DNA of 64,000 bases from Nymphaea colorata (GCF_008831285.2 NC_045151.1:7145682-7209681), one strand, 5' to 3'. Shown: positions 1-13,270, counted from the stretch's first letter. A program made the numbers and translations. Notes: generated from the letters alone by a model not told the origin.

Positions 1-322
1 TCGCTGACGCGTTCTAGTGAGTGATTTAAACTCAAAAACACATTTTTGGTGTAATAACGAGACATAAAACAAAGGAAAGGTATGTGCATGTGCACGTGGC
101 GCTCATAGCATCAAATTTTGTCGTGTTGATCTCAGCTTTGGATTTTTAGTTTGAAATTCTCAATTTGGATCTATGCTCTGGTTTTGGATCTAATTTAAAT
201 CCAAGAGTTTAATTTTGAATTTGAATCTTGCGTTTGACTCAGACATGGGTCTAGTGATTTGCTTAGGATCCATAAATTAAATCTGAATATAGTTTTTTTA
301 AAAAAATTTGGGGTGATAATAG
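1..322 (+). repeat. LTR-like 3' end fragment
   Basis: The stretch is rich in degenerate GGATCT/AATTTGAAT words and ends near 303-322 in AAATTTGGGGTGATAATA. The same ending occurs near 34686-34708, and its reverse complement occurs at 56966-56990. Many plant Gypsy LTRs begin TGT..CACCCCAAATTTT and end in the inverse of this, so this is probably the right end of an LTR cut by the window edge. The call rests on the shared end and base texture; no coding is seen. Confidence 0.35.
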
Positions 323-3300
323 ATGTGTTGTGAAAATCTGCAACATAACAAGTGCAGTCCAATGCATGTGATCCTATATGCAATTTTTGACAACTAAAAA
401 TATGGCTACACAATATTGGATTGGGCTAAAATTTTGGGCACTTGAAGTTGGTTTATGTGAATAAAACCCCTTTTATAACTTCTCAATAACATTCTCTAGG
501 CAAGACTTATGATATCTGAAAAATAGGAGCCTGATAAAATAAAATGGGGATGTGCTAGTAGAAAACAAAGCATAATAGAAATTGAGGATTTGTCACTTTT
601 ACGAAACTTGAGAAACAAAAAACTAACTTGACAATGAAAAGTTAAACAACAGGCTAACCTAAACCAAACTCATGAAACTCAAAGGAGAGACTATACATAG
701 AAATCAATAAATTCCTCATGTTTGATAAGCTATATAATGACAAAGCCAAAAAACTATCATATGATTTTCTACAAACAGAAAATACAGAAAACCAGTTTGA
801 AGTCTGAAACTCATGAAAATGGTAACTAATGAAAGTAGACATTTAGACAAATCCAACACGTCTAAACATTGGAAAACTCTTGCCGAAGCCAAACAACAAT
901 CTATCATCTGATTTTTTAACACACAAAAGACTAGTTTTTGTATGTATCATAACAATAGAAGAAAATGAAGCGTGAAACTCATGAAATTGGTGACAACTGA
1001 AAGTAGACATTCGGACATATTCAACACATGTCTAAACATTGAAAACTCCTTGTAAAAGAAAAGTTTAGGCATTACAAGCTTGACAAAGATTATGCCACAA
1101 GTAGAAACCACCTACCACATTGAGTCTAACAAGTGCATACACTACATTCATGAGTGTCTGCATTGGTGACCTGTGTGATTTTCATGATGTGACTGTACAC
1201 CTAATTATGTGAAAAACAAACTAAAATGGACCTTAACACATGCTGAAATAGAAATCTAACAATGTGCATGAAGGCTAAATACATATAGTTAATGAAAGCA
1301 CGAAAGATCTTTTTTGCATGACATTGTATGGAATTCTATTCATGGAACAAATAGTGCAAGCCAAAACCAGCCATCAACAGACACAAAATCAACATGAATA
1401 CATTGGCTGGACCTTTACAAAGTTTCATGTAGAAACTATGTAGGAATTCCTATCAGCTTCTGCAGAGTTCTGATGGTTCCAAGGGAAGAAAAGCTAATTC
1501 TAGCCTTCTTAGAGTGCTAGATAAGACATCCATGAATGATGGAAATAAGAGAAAAATGGAAGAGCCTGTAGAGCATTAAGGCACCTAGAAAGAATCATGT
1601 TAGGTTGCACTAGCAATGGTTGGTTTGTGCTTCTTCTTTCTCCTCTTTCTTCTTCTTTCTTTCTTATCCTGGGGTCGATGTGGGCTCCTAAAGGCCCTGA
1701 AAGGGGTTGACAATTGTGGCTGAATGTCTTCTAAGAAAACACCAAGTAAGAAAGGATCTAATATGAAAATAAACTAAAGAGATGAGAGGGACTACCCAAG
1801 AAAGCGCCAAGCTAGAAAAGATGCAATGTTCCCCATCAAAGCTCTATTTACAATTAAAGAAAATGACATTTCTTTAGTTTTGAATGGGATGAGACGGCAC
1901 CTATTTCCTACTTTGAGTTTAACCAAATTAAAAGAAGGTATCAACCACAGTTTCAACAGCCAAGATTAACCTAGAGACACTTGGCTTGATATGGTAATTC
2001 CATATCTCAAATATGGATTCTAAACAAAAAATTGTATTGAAAAGACATGGATTTTGATTTCAAGTAGAGATTAGATTAAAGGTCTGGATTGAGATTTGTG
2101 GCCACAATTCAAATCTGAAACAGATAATGGATAACAGATCTTGCATCCGAATTCAAAATTTGATAAAGGGTATGATCTGAAATAAGGGGCATCCCCTAAG
2201 GCAAGTGGGTCTGGTTTGGATTCAGTTGACTTAGATTGGGTTAGGTCTAGTTAAACTGATACTAGTTTTAGTAGTTTGGATTCAGTTGACTGAGCGTGGG
2301 CTAGGTCTAGTCAATTGAGACTGCTTTTAGTAGGCCAGATTTAGTAGGCAAGCTAAAACTTGACTAAGCCTAAGCCGTGGTTGAACCTAGCTCAGCTGGG
2401 GTTGAGTCAGTGTCAGGTTTAAATTAGGCATGTTTGAGTCAACTTGAGCTTGATGGAGTTTTGCTGGACGAACATGGGCTTGCAAGCTTCATTCAATGGA
2501 CCTAACTTGTTTCAATTTAGTGAGTCAAGAGGGATTTAGTTGAGCTGTTTAAATTTGAAAGGTTGATGAACCAAATTTAGTGGGGTCCTGTCTCATCTAA
2601 ATAAAACAGATTTTGGTAGTAAGGTCTATGGGTCTTACTGAGTCTAAATTAGGCAGGTTTTAGTGAACAAAATTCATGGGTCTTGCTAAAGTTAAGTTCA
2701 TTAGGTTTCAAAAAGTTATAGTTTGTGGGCTTACCAAAGCAATTTTGGTAAGTATTTGGAAGCTAGTGTGTGTAGGCTTTACCAAAGCTATTTTTGGAGT
2801 GTTTTTGAAAACTAGGATATGGGGGCCATAGCGAGACTAAATTAGGAAAGTTCGAGAAAAATAAGGTTGGTGGGTCTGACTAAGATTATTTTTGGTAGGT
2901 TTGATGGTAATGAGATATATTAGGTGAGTTTCACTTGGAGTTTGCTTCTCAAATTTGACAAGAACATGTGCCCCATCCCATATCCTACCCCAGTTAAGAT
3001 AGAACTTGATTATTCCTTTGGTTTTGCTCAAAAAGCCAGTTTATTTTTAAAAAATTAGACACATAAAGAATGAGAACAAGAGAGATAAGTTAGGAAATGA
3101 CTGATTTAGAAGGCTATGGGTTAGTTTTGACTAGTTGAGTTGGGAGAACCCTGATACATGGCTCCTTGACTACTATCAATCAAGAACTAAGATAACATTC
3201 TACCTCAAATATACTCCATATATAAGAGTGAGTGAAGTGGATAAAGGTAGTCAACCTATAAAATTTATATTGCACTTCATCACAAATATTTTAGTTGAAA

Positions 3301-3507
3301 CTAGGTTGAGAAAAGTGATACCAATTTTGAAAAAGCTCTTATCAGCTTAGCAGGAGCTGATATAGTATTATTGGAATGAATTGGGCTCAAACATCAAAAT
3401 AGAGTGATTGAACCATGGGGGAGTTACCACCTTACACATTTGAATTTAAATTGAATTGAATCTAAGATTTACAAACTTGAACAAAACTAAGACTAAGCTA
3501 TCCTAAG
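323..3507. repeat. non-coding, degenerate repeats (no gene seen)
   Basis: No convincing coding sequence. From 2215 a 60-bp unit is duplicated in tandem (2215-2274 and 2275-2333, both starting TTTGGATTCAGTTGACT). From about 2590 to 2910 a looser array of about 60-65 bp recurs around words such as GGGCTTACCAAAGC and TTAGGTTT. Such texture is typical of Gypsy LTR U3 or untranslated regions; the family is not identified. Confidence 0.4.
2215..2333. repeat. 60-bp tandem duplication
   Basis: Two adjacent copies begin with TTTGGATTCAGTTGACT at 2215 and 2275 and end with TTTTAGTAG. They share most positions and differ by scattered substitutions, which points to an old duplication inside LTR-like DNA. 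Confidence 0.7.
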
Positions 3508-6500
3508 CAGTGTTATCTGCATCATATTGAATGAGAAAAATGACATGATACAGGTCCCGATATCGTATGTTATGGGCCAATTTTTTTTTAAAAGTTGTTT
3601 GACACACTTTTCAAACATTTTATGTTTAAAACATCCTCGTCCATTTTTCCATCATTCTTAAGAGTTGTGACAGGAGAAGCTTTTGCCAATTTGGAGAGAA
3701 ATCATCAGTAATTCGACAATTGAGGGGAAACTTGCTGCATCAAAGGGAGATTCATTCGTGTGAAACTCATTCACCTTCAGAAAGAAGGTTTTTGTGTTTT
3801 CTCATCTACAAAAGGTATGCTATCTTTTCTTTTATGTTTTATCATGTATTGATTTCATTTTTGAAAATTCACCATAAGTTTTTCTATTTTTACTTGTTTC
3901 TTGAAGACATGAGTATCGATCCTATATGGCAATGGGGAAGTAGGGTAGATATGACTGACTGGTTAAAGATTAAATGCAATTTATGTAAACAAATCATATT
4001 AGAAAGAATATCTTGTTTTAAGCATCATTTAGTCAGAACAAGCAAACATGTATCATAGTGCAAGAAGACTGAGTGCCACAATATGTCAGCTATCTGAAAT
4101 GATTAACTGTCTACTTGCAAATAAGATTGAAATAAATATTCAGGATGCTAATCGGATCTGTAGAGCCTTGTGAGGTTGATGAGGAGGATGAAAGTGGTGA
4201 TGCAAACTATGAGTTGGGAGAAGAAGAAGAGGATGCTAATGTCAGTTTAAGAACCACACAAGATAAAGCAAAAGCATTTCTTCAAGTAGAAAGAGAAGAG
4301 GTGCAGTTGTAGGAAGATGTAACCATGGTAGGTCTCCTAGCCATAAAAGTGATGGTAGAGTACCTAGTGGGAGGTCAAGTTCAACGATCAATAATTTTTT
4401 TCATGACTATATTGCTATAGGTGCTCAACCTGAGATATGTAAAGTTATAACTTCAAAGGAAAGTGTCGAGCATGCAGACGATTTAGTAGGAAGATGGTTT
4501 AATGTATGGATTTCCTTTAGTGCAGCTAATTCTTTTTTTCTTTAGCCTATAGCAGATGTGATCTCTTCTACATGGTTATAAAGTGCACTTTTATCATAAG
4601 TTGAGAGGTAAAAATTCTTGATAATGCAGTCAAAGATGTGCATGCATATTGTGATCTTAAGGGAGAGTTTGAAAGACACAAGTTGTGACGTGATGGCAGA
4701 TGGATGGGCAAATATAATGAATCGAATGTTAACAAACTTTCTTGTATATTGTCCCATGAGTACTATATTTTTCAAATCTATTAATTGATTAGATAGGCCC
4801 AAGTCTGTTGATGATTTATATAAAATTTTTGTTGAAGTTGTACGTGAAGTTGAGACTGAGAATATTATACAGTTTATTATAGATAACACAACAAATTATA
4901 AAGCAATAAATGAGATGTTAACAACACAATATAAATCATTCTATTGGATCACATGTGCTACTTATTGTGTAAATATGAAGCTTCATGTTCTTGGTGAAAG
5001 AGAAGAAATGAAATCAATTGTGGAAGATACCAATACAAAGTTCATCTATAATTATTCCTATGGTTTAAATTTGACAAGGAAATTCACAAAAGGCACTGAA
5101 CTGTTCTTACTTGCACATACAAGGTTTGCACAAATGTTTTGATTGTGCAAAATGAATCCTCTTAAGCAGACATTCTCTAGTGATGATTTGGCTGTATATC
5201 CATAAGCTTATAAAAGAAAATCCATGACAGTTGTGGATTTTATATTCACCTTTGAATTTTGGGATTCATTCATCAGCTTATTGAACATCTATATCAGTGA
5301 AAGTCCTCATATTGGTTGACAATGAAGATATGCCTTCTATAGGATGTTTATATGAATTTATAGATAGTGCAAAGGAAGCCATTCAAGAGAACTTCAAGGG
5401 ACAAAAGAGATTGTATATGCCTATATGGAGGATTATAGATGAGGTGGTCAGGACAACTTCGATAGCCCCTTTATGCAACTGCTTACTATTTGAATCTTGC
5501 TATCAGGTTTCCTCCTACATTTAAAACAGATGGAGATGTCCAACATGGTTTATTAGACTGATGTATTACTCAAAGATCCCAAAGAGCAAGATGATGTCCA
5601 CTTGTCGTTGAGCAAGTATGATATAACATTTGGTGGCATGGAGAGTATTAACAGTTCGATGCAGGTCAAGCATGCATTCATGTATTACAATATGAACTAA
5701 CTTTTTAAGTTTATCTAATTTTGATGTGTTCTTTTATTGTTTCTTAATATTCATCTTGTTGTTTAGACATACGGTGGAGCACATTTGGGGTTGACTACAC
5801 ATAAACTAGAAAGTTTTTAGTTCAATGCCTCAGCCAGATATGCAGTGCTAGTGGATGTGAAAGAAATTAGAGTATTTTCCAACACATCCACAACAAGAAA
5901 AGAAATAGGATGGATCATCAAACGTTCAATGACTTTGTCTTTGTTTGATACATTAAAAATTTAAAATATAGGTAAATAGTAAATACATTATACATTTGTT
6001 TTGCAATATATATTTTTAACAATTTGTTAAAATTTTCTCTTGTTTTTTTAATTTAGGAAATTAGCATTAACATCTAGAAGGAAGCATCATACATAATTTG
6101 ATCCCATCATCCTAGACAATATAGATGTGTTTAGATTCTCAGGTTGAGGAAGAACCAGCCATGCTACTTGATGATGATGATAGTGAGTGACTAAACATAG
6201 AAGGAGTAGGAGAGTTTAGTTAAGAAGGAGAGCTTGCATATGCTGATGAGGACATTCCACTTGAAGGGGGTGAAGAAGAAATGAAGCAAATGAGCTTGCA
6301 GATTATAATGAAGATGATAAATAGATTCTATGTTTTAAAGCTTTGATGATATGATGTAAAACAATGCAACTTTTACTTCAAAAGTTTTTGAGATTTTAAA
6401 ATTAATCATGCTTACCATATCGTATCATTATTATGTGTGTGATGAAAAATTATGAATGTTTATTTATATGTGTGGTATAATGAGTTGTCATATATAGAAA

Positions 6501-6653
6501 ACATTTTTCTTAATTTTTAAAATTTTTTCTTTCATTTTCTCTCATTTTTTATTTTTTAATGAATTAAAAATAAATTTACAATATGCTTACGATATTGATA
6601 TGTGTATAGTCAACTTGATCGATATGAAATATGATATGACTTCTACAGCATTG
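3508..6653 (+). mobile_element. decayed hAT (Ac-like) DNA transposon
   Basis: The left end starts CAGTGTTATCTGCATCATAT at 3508. The right end, read on the minus strand from 6653, starts CAATGCTGTAGAAGTCATAT. The ends resemble hAT terminal inverted repeats (CA.TG). The 8-bp flanks ATCCTAAG (3500-3507) and ATTCTAAA (6654-6661) agree at 6 of 8 positions, matching the 8-bp target duplication of hAT elements. Subterminal words around GATATCG recur inside both ends (about 3559 and 6587). The interior carries a broken hAT transposase in the same orientation. The length of about 3.1 kb fits an autonomous element. It is surely immobile now because of many stops. Confidence 0.75.
3909..6325 (+). pseudogene. 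hAT transposase pseudogene (BED finger, DUF659, dimerisation region)
   Basis: From the ATG at 3909 a BED-type zinc finger is readable: DPIWQWGSRVD, then IKCNLC, then SCFKHHLVRTSKHV, ending at a stop near 4058. An acidic stretch (EEDESGDANYELGEEEEDA) follows at about 4170-4240. The transposase core is read in pieces between stops at about 4690-5520: SCDVMADGWANIMNR, then IDNTTNYKAINEML, YWITCATYCVNMKLHVLG, FIYNYSYGLNLTRKFTKG and TRFAQMF. These match the DUF659/hAT pattern of plant transposases. At 5830-5930 the dimerisation segment (CSASGCERN-like, then HNKKRNRMDHQ) shows in a shifted frame. An acidic C-terminal tail with a DDDD run lies at about 6165-6325. A pyrimidine-rich tract ending TTGAAG before 3907 could be an intron acceptor. 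Frameshifts and stops are many. Confidence 0.85.
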
Positions 6654-9554
6654 ATTCTAAATGTGATGCACTGGTCCTGAGCTCTGTTTGGATTGACTCA
6701 ACTTAGTTAAAAGATGAAATTGAACTAGACCTACCAAATGTGAGTCAGAGTTGCTGGTAATAGGGGCACAAACTTATTGGAACTAAAATTTGGTAGTTGT
6801 ATTTTATGTTCCACTGAAGTTAACCTGTAGGCAATATGAAGAGTCCGCCCTAGGCTTAGCTTAGGCAGCATATGAAAAAAGCTGAAAACCTATACTTTCT
6901 AGTGCCCTTCAGGCTCAATTGAGCTAAAGCAAGGGTGATTGAGCTAAGTTGCTCACTAATAACTTTGAAACGAGGGCTCTTAGGTCTGATCTAAAACTAA
7001 AACTAGGCTCGTTGAGGTTAATCTACTCGAGTTGCTTCATTTTTCTATGGTTTTCCCTAGTGTTTAAGGGTAAGATAACTTACGATCAACCTATGGAATT
7101 AGACTTTTCAAGGGCTCTTGAATATCAAAAACAATAGTGTAGCTGGGCAACATAATAATAGTGTTAGGTGCAAGATACATTGGTTAAAAACATGGAGGCC
7201 TGGGGTAAAACAATGATTTTGGATGGTAGAACTTTGAGGTGTTTGCATGGATTGGACAAAGATATGAGTTTCTTTCTTATCTTTCCGTTCCTTCAAAGTT
7301 TGTTGTTAAGGAATAAATGGCAAGAATACGAAGTTAGGATATCCCTACTAAGCTAATAGTATCTAGGATTCTATGGCTGGTAATTGATGATTCCTCTAAA
7401 ACTTTCCAAACTCCACTCTAGTTAGCCTTGTGGCTCTCTAGAATATGGATAATCTCCTAACAAGTTCTCATAGAGCTGGTGTGTGCAACATCCATAAGTT
7501 CAGATGAGAAGGAATTGGATTCCAAAAGACTGGTTTCTAACTGCCACCATTCATCTTCATACTTAGTGCAGCCATGAGAAGGCCACCTATAAGAAATCTT
7601 TTTTTGTAAGAATTCCCTTAAATGTTTTTATAACCTATAGATCTGCTGTGCATTGGGAAAGTTATACTGGAAGGCATTTGAATTCCATCCATATACAAGT
7701 CCATGTTTTTCATCACAAAAAAGTTTATATTGATTGCTAAAGATATGTGGCCCTAACCCTATATCACATAGGGTGTCTATGCAGTGCAAGTATAAATGCC
7801 TGTGTGTGAATGACACTTCCTATAATGAAAATTAAAACAATTGCAAGACCACAAGATGTAAATGGTTTAAATGATAATTTGTTTTTAGATTGTTATTGGG
7901 ATAGACAACAGCCGAACAGTTAGCTGATGGGTATAGGTGCAGTTGAATGCCCCTGTTATGACCAGTAATTGGATTGGAATGGCTGGAGTAGTGACACATA
8001 AACCTCCTCCAGCACCTTGGCTGGCAACTTTTCTTTGATCTCCTTAAATAGTTCAATCTCTACAGCACAAAAAAAATTCAAATTATGTGACCAAGCATAT
8101 ACAAGTTGTGGTTTCATGTTCCCTTTCATTTTTTAATAACCAAGAGATTAATCTGTCAATCTGTCAACTTCTCAAAACAATGTGAGTCACGACTGGAGAT
8201 CAAGTAGGAACAAGAGTCCTCCTATTGCCCAGTGTGACTTCAGTTTTGTTAAACCACATAAAACAGCGATAAGAAAATTTCCTAGTCCATAGAAGGCTAA
8301 CATTGACCACAAAATCGATAGTATTGATCAACCCTTGTTTATATTCTTCATTGCAAGAGTTATTGAATATTCTTTTTGAACAAGAGAAGCTATTACAAGA
8401 GAAATTAATTCAGTAAGGTTAATATATCTAGCATGAATATCTTCCTAATGCGAGCCCTTTTGAAATCCGCTATGTTGCAGCCATTTATGGTTACCATTAA
8501 CTTTCCATGCATGCAATAAAGGGCAGTTTTATATTTGAGCTTGGGGTCCATTTAATGCAGCATACGCCCATAGTCTTGCTATTTCAATTGACATCATGAT
8601 CTGCAAATTTCCGAGCAGCAGTGCCTTCACCAATGCAACCACTTTATTATCATATTTACGATTCTCATTCTCCCTCAAATTGGACGGGTTTGGAAAGTCC
8701 AAATTGTTGTATAAATCGCTAAAAAATGATTAAGATCATCACTTTGATGAAGATGACCACAATCTCTCTAGTCAAGGCATAGATGACTATAGCAAACAAC
8801 TGATCTAGGACCGAGTCATAAGACTGCTTGGAGAACCATTTGTAGAACTTTATATGAAATATATAAAGATACAGATCACAACCCGATCTCTCGCTTTCAT
8901 TATGCGATATTGTTTTTCCCCTTTATTGCATGGGGATCCATTTCCCTCACCTCCATCACAACATGCCTTAATGTTGATCAGCCTTGCCCCCCACCATTGC
9001 ACCTGTGGAGTGGAGACCAAATGGCCATTGGTGAGGAATAAATGGACAAATGACTGCTGTTCAGCTTCAAGTGGATCTTCAAGAAGCAATGACTAGTTGG
9101 AAGACAACCACATTCAAGCTCTGCCATGGCTTTTTTCGCACAGAAATAGTTGCTGCCAAAAGCTTATTGGAGTCATTTTTTTTCTCCAACCAAGAACAAG
9201 CCACCCACAGCTCAAGGAATTGACAAGATCAACTATTGATCCTACATTTGGTAAGGCCAGGTATATTTTTCAACCGTATAAACTTCTTTTGTGGTAGTGT
9301 CCGCCAGCAACAACCCTGACACTATCAATCCTTCCCTCCTCTATACATTCTGAAATCAACAAGTTTCTATACATTAGTTTTTATTCTATTAAAATTTAGG
9401 ATAGTTATTTTAAGTTTATTTTCTTTTAAGAATAATTGGAAATAGTTGTTTTTTAAGTTTTTACAGGTAATTTCTTTCTTGTAAATTATGTTTTGCATTT
9501 AGTTAAATTTAAATTCAGTTCTTTAATTAGGATCAAAATTTCAAGTTGGATTGT
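6654..9554. other. intergenic, no gene recognised
   Basis: Short open frames only. On the minus strand near 8070-7990 a stretch reads IELFKEIKEKLPAKVLEEVYVSLLQ after a CAG, which looks protein-like but is isolated and ends in stops. On the minus strand at 9089-8850 another 79-codon frame has no recognised domain. A dispersed repeat (7245-7495) is listed separately. Nothing else can be supported. Confidence 0.3.
7245..7495 (+). repeat. dispersed repeat, copy 1 (second copy at 41232-41475)
   Basis: The two copies share GCATGGATTGGACA, then TTCAAG-TTTGTTGTTAAGGA, then GGCTGGTAATTGATGATTC, in the same order and spacing. Copy 2 starts about 90 bp after the psbP stop codon and runs up to a Copia remnant. 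No coding is seen and the element type is unknown. It may be a small LTR or MITE, or a duplicated gene 3' flank. Confidence 0.7.
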
Positions 9555-9580
9555 TATATATATATATATATATATATATA
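9555..9580. repeat. (TA)13 microsatellite
   Basis: Uninterrupted TA dinucleotides. Confidence 0.95.
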
Positions 9581-12390
9581 AAGTGCCCCAAGTTTTCTAC
9601 TAGGCCAAATTACCCATTGTTCCCTCATTATGCTCAATAACCAGGTCGCCTACCATTTTTGGCTCACCATGGCATCTCCAAACCAGCCAAGCTCCAGATA
9701 GGTTCACCTTAGGGAAAACAAATGTAAACCCAAGTGACTTTGAGTTGGGGGTTCAGATTTCAATTCTAGACTGAGTTGTTTGATTATGCTAAGTTATTCT
9801 CTTTCTTATTTTGGTAGGTTCCGAGCTCAACTAAAACTAGTCACCAAGCTAGGATCATATGCATCACTCTCAGATCTAAGTATTCCTAGCTTGATTTCAA
9901 TTCATTCTTTTTGGATTGACCCACAATTACAAATTTATAAATTTACAAAGGTTTGTCAAGTTTTGGACATCACAGTACTCAGTTTATCTTCTGAGCTCAA
10001 TTTCGGCTGAATCTGATGATAATTCTGCATTTCGTTAATTGATATGGGATTAAGTATAGTTCACCAACATATTTTTGACTTCAGTTGGACCAAGTTTGCC
10101 CCAAATTTTGATTTCATAAGTTATTCATGTTGTATGCATAATGAACCATTTAGGTGCTAGAAAAAATGCAATTCTTGAGGGAAAGTTTGGGAATTTTGAA
10201 CTAAAACTTTAGGCGTATCTAGTCCACAATGGGGTGTGGTCAAATTGGCCACATAGGAGCCAGAAACCTGTTTTGATGCTGGAGCCGTCCATTTTCTCAC
10301 ATGTCATTTTCTCTGCATACACCTAAGTTCCATGCCACTAATACCCAAGTCTAGGTTGAGCACTAACTTAGGAACCTGAAATTGAGCTTAGTTAAGCAAC
10401 ACCTACCTGAATCTAGGCTGAACCTGGAACTTAACTTGGCTCGAACCATTATGAATTGAATCTAGTAGGCTCAAGCCCTCCTAGCCTATACTAAGCCTGG
10501 CTAGGGCATGCCACTTATTTCAAATCTTCAGACATCAACTCAGATATTAGTATCATATCTCATATATATAATCTATATTTGTCCAGATCTTTGATAGATA
10601 TTGGATAACATATCAAAAATCATTTTTTTAGAACTTTCTCTAGAACCAAATAATGTTGCGGAGTCCCAATTTAAATCTCAATCCAGGATCTACATACATG
10701 GAATCTACACACTTCATTTTTTTCGCCACAAATATATGCATTTATCTTAAATCTTCTGCACCACATATTCCACTAAAATTCTCTCAAATCTTCATTAGCA
10801 GAAGTCGATAGTCTCTAAAGAAGTCTTCCATGTAAGTCCTAGGTGCACGCACCATGTAGGTTAGAATGTTTGCATTGATATATGATGAATACAAGATTAA
10901 ATGTTGTCTCTCTCTTGAAGCTCACTTGTTCATAAACCTAGTATCAGATGATTTTATTAGTTTTTAAAACCATATCTTTTCAAAACCAGGGCAAATTTTG
11001 CTTTCAATTTATTTAGGATTGGGATGACATTCAGTCATTTCAACATTAGAATAACGTAGTCTAATCCTTGTCTGATTACTCCTGGTAAGTGTCAGCAATA
11101 GTCAAACTTCATACCAATAGGTCAGTCCCATCTCTCTAGATTATCCCATACGATCTAATGGAGGCGAGTATGCATTTTTTCCATTTGACAGTCTACATGT
11201 AATATGCAAATTTTGCATGTAAATAAAAGTAACAACCATGATGAGACCAATCCATGTCTTGACTAGTCTATATTTTTTAATCCATGTTTGAATGGCATCA
11301 AAACCTTAGGTTCTACTAGGTGCCCCATATAGAGATAGATTTGCTCATTTCTTGTTTCCATATTTAAAAGTTAAAATAGTGTTTATTCCCCTCTTTGTTT
11401 TTTGTAACCCTTATTTTACAGCCCATTGAATTAGAGCACATAGTCTGTGTATGTGCTCATATTTTCCAACTCCTCTCTACGAGTCCCAATCATCATGTCA
11501 TAGGATTATCTCTTTGAACAATAGCACTGGGGGAGTCCAATGGCTGGACCAGCCCCTGGAAACTGTTTGATGGTTTCCCTTGCATGTGCTTGGACAATAG
11601 TCTAGTACATAGGCAAGCCAATAAGAAGAATGAAGTTAACATATGCCATGCACCTGCCCTCAGCCCAAGTATATAGGCATATCATGATATTGAAGCTATA
11701 GCATGATACTGAACCTACACTGTCACCATGTTTACCTCAATTTAGAAATCCAAAATTTTTCGAATGGTCCATGATTGATCTAGCCCACTAGGGTGTGCTG
11801 TGTAAGCATCTATCTTTGTAAACTATGCATGCTTGCACTCTAAGAACTTTAAAAACTTGAACAAGATTCAAAAGAGTCTGCTTTTCTTCTCGAAATTGTC
11901 CAGAGATTTTGTTCTAATACATTCCCTAGATTTGGGTCACACTTGTCCAATATAGTGTCTAAACTTTTACTGGGTTGACCTACACATGCTAGTATCTTTT
12001 TGTACAGTCACCGTTCTATTGTGTTTGCTCTCCATGATATGTTTTGATCTCCATACTATCTTTGAGCCATGATTCTTGTTTTTGATCTTTGTAAAAACAT
12101 TATCCATCACATTTCATTTTGATCTTACTGTTTTGGATCTTAACTTCTTCTGTTGTGTTTCGATCATTTTGTGTCCTCTTCCATTCCTATCAACTCCATA
12201 TTTTAAGTTCTTACTTGATGGTGCCATAGGTCTTGAAGCATCAAAATCTAATCACCACGGTTAACACTAGGTCCAAAGGTATGCCAAACCGGAACCCAAA
12301 GGGTGATAATATAGAATACACAAATGTTGAAAATCTTAAAATAGAAGGAGATCAATAAATATATCCAACTATGTTCTACATATTCTTGAA
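9581..12390. repeat. non-coding LTR-retrotransposon-like repeat
   Basis: No gene is visible. The part at 11040-11320 matches 54530-54780 in order: GTCTACATGTAA.ATGCAAAT, TTTTGCATGTAAA.AAAAGT, then a TTTAAATG/TTTGAATGGCATC block. The text at about 10330-10640 (words like CTAGGCTGAACCTGGAACTT and ATATCAGATC) resembles 51850-52260. The region therefore belongs to the same family as the 51-56 kb block, probably untranslated parts of a Gypsy-type or LARD element. Confidence 0.5.
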
Positions 12391-12392
12391 AA

Positions 12393-13270
12393 ATGAGGGC
12401 CAGAATGATGGAGGGAGTTGATTTTATAGATGCTAGGCCCACCAATGGCATGAATGGAGAAGACTCTTCTGAAGGTGTAGGATTAGATATGTCTACTCAG
12501 CATCCGCCTAAAGCCATGCTAGATCCCATGCATGCTAGAATGGAGGAGATAGGAAAGCAGTCCAAAAGATATAAAATAAAAGAAAGAAGGTCTACTCCTA
12601 CAAAGACTTTTATGTTGAGTTCGAGAATGAAGTATTAGAAAAATCTGCCTCATCAATTTATATAGTTCAAAGGAACGGAGAACCCACATTTCCTTCTATC
12701 CACCTTCTTTATGGAATGTGGCATGCAAAAATTACAAAGATTTATTCTTGTGCTTTCCATATAGTTTGGAGGGAAATACAAACACAATGGTATATAAAAA
12801 ATGTAGACCCTTTGGAGATTAAAAATTTTAACCAAGTTGTGAACATGTTCATGGATAAGTACACATCAAACATCTCGGTGATTCTGACCATGATCACCCT
12901 TATAGACTAGTAGATGAAGCGGGAAAGTATGCTAGAGATTACATCAAGAGGTGGAGGTTTATTAGCAATAAACTAAAAGCTCTAGCCTCAAATGATCATG
13001 CCGTGAACATGATTCTTGGGAGATTTTGAGTACATCTTAGAAATATTCTGGTGTAAAATGAATATGAAACTTTCTATGAGTATCCAAGAAAGACAAACAC
13101 ATCGAGACTGCCATATGGAATTAATATCCACAGGGAAAAACCGGCCAGAGCTACAAAAGTAAAGATGACAACAAAAAGTCAGCAAAGACTTAGGTCTACA
13201 CTGTGTTTGCTGCCACCACAAGCTCAAGCTCAGGCAGCAATAGCTAGAACAAGTCAAACAAAACAGGTGT
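12393..13270 (+). pseudogene. Ty3/Gypsy gag remnant
   Basis: In one frame 12716-12910 reads IVWREIQTQWYIKNVDPLEI, then FNQVVNMFMDKYTSNISV. After stops, 12930-13060 contains WRFISNKLKALASNDHAVNMIL and, shifted, VHLRNILV and NEYETFYEY. The order W(Y/F)..L-P..I-F.Q....F...Y, an IKRWR-like segment, then HAVNMIL-G is the Retrotrans_gag (PF03732-type) capsid pattern of plant Gypsy elements. The N-terminal part from 12393 (about 80 codons, TQHPPKAMLDPMHARMEE) may be the gag leader. Several stops and frame changes are present. Downstream to about 13640 there are fragments consistent with the gag-pol linker (LKKKYPSWTMNRKFNP-like in a shifted frame) but no protease. Confidence 0.7.

Noticed and set aside
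8850-9096. opposite open frames of about 80 codons
   Set aside because: No family recognised and no supporting start, splice or promoter signals; the mutual overlap suggests chance.
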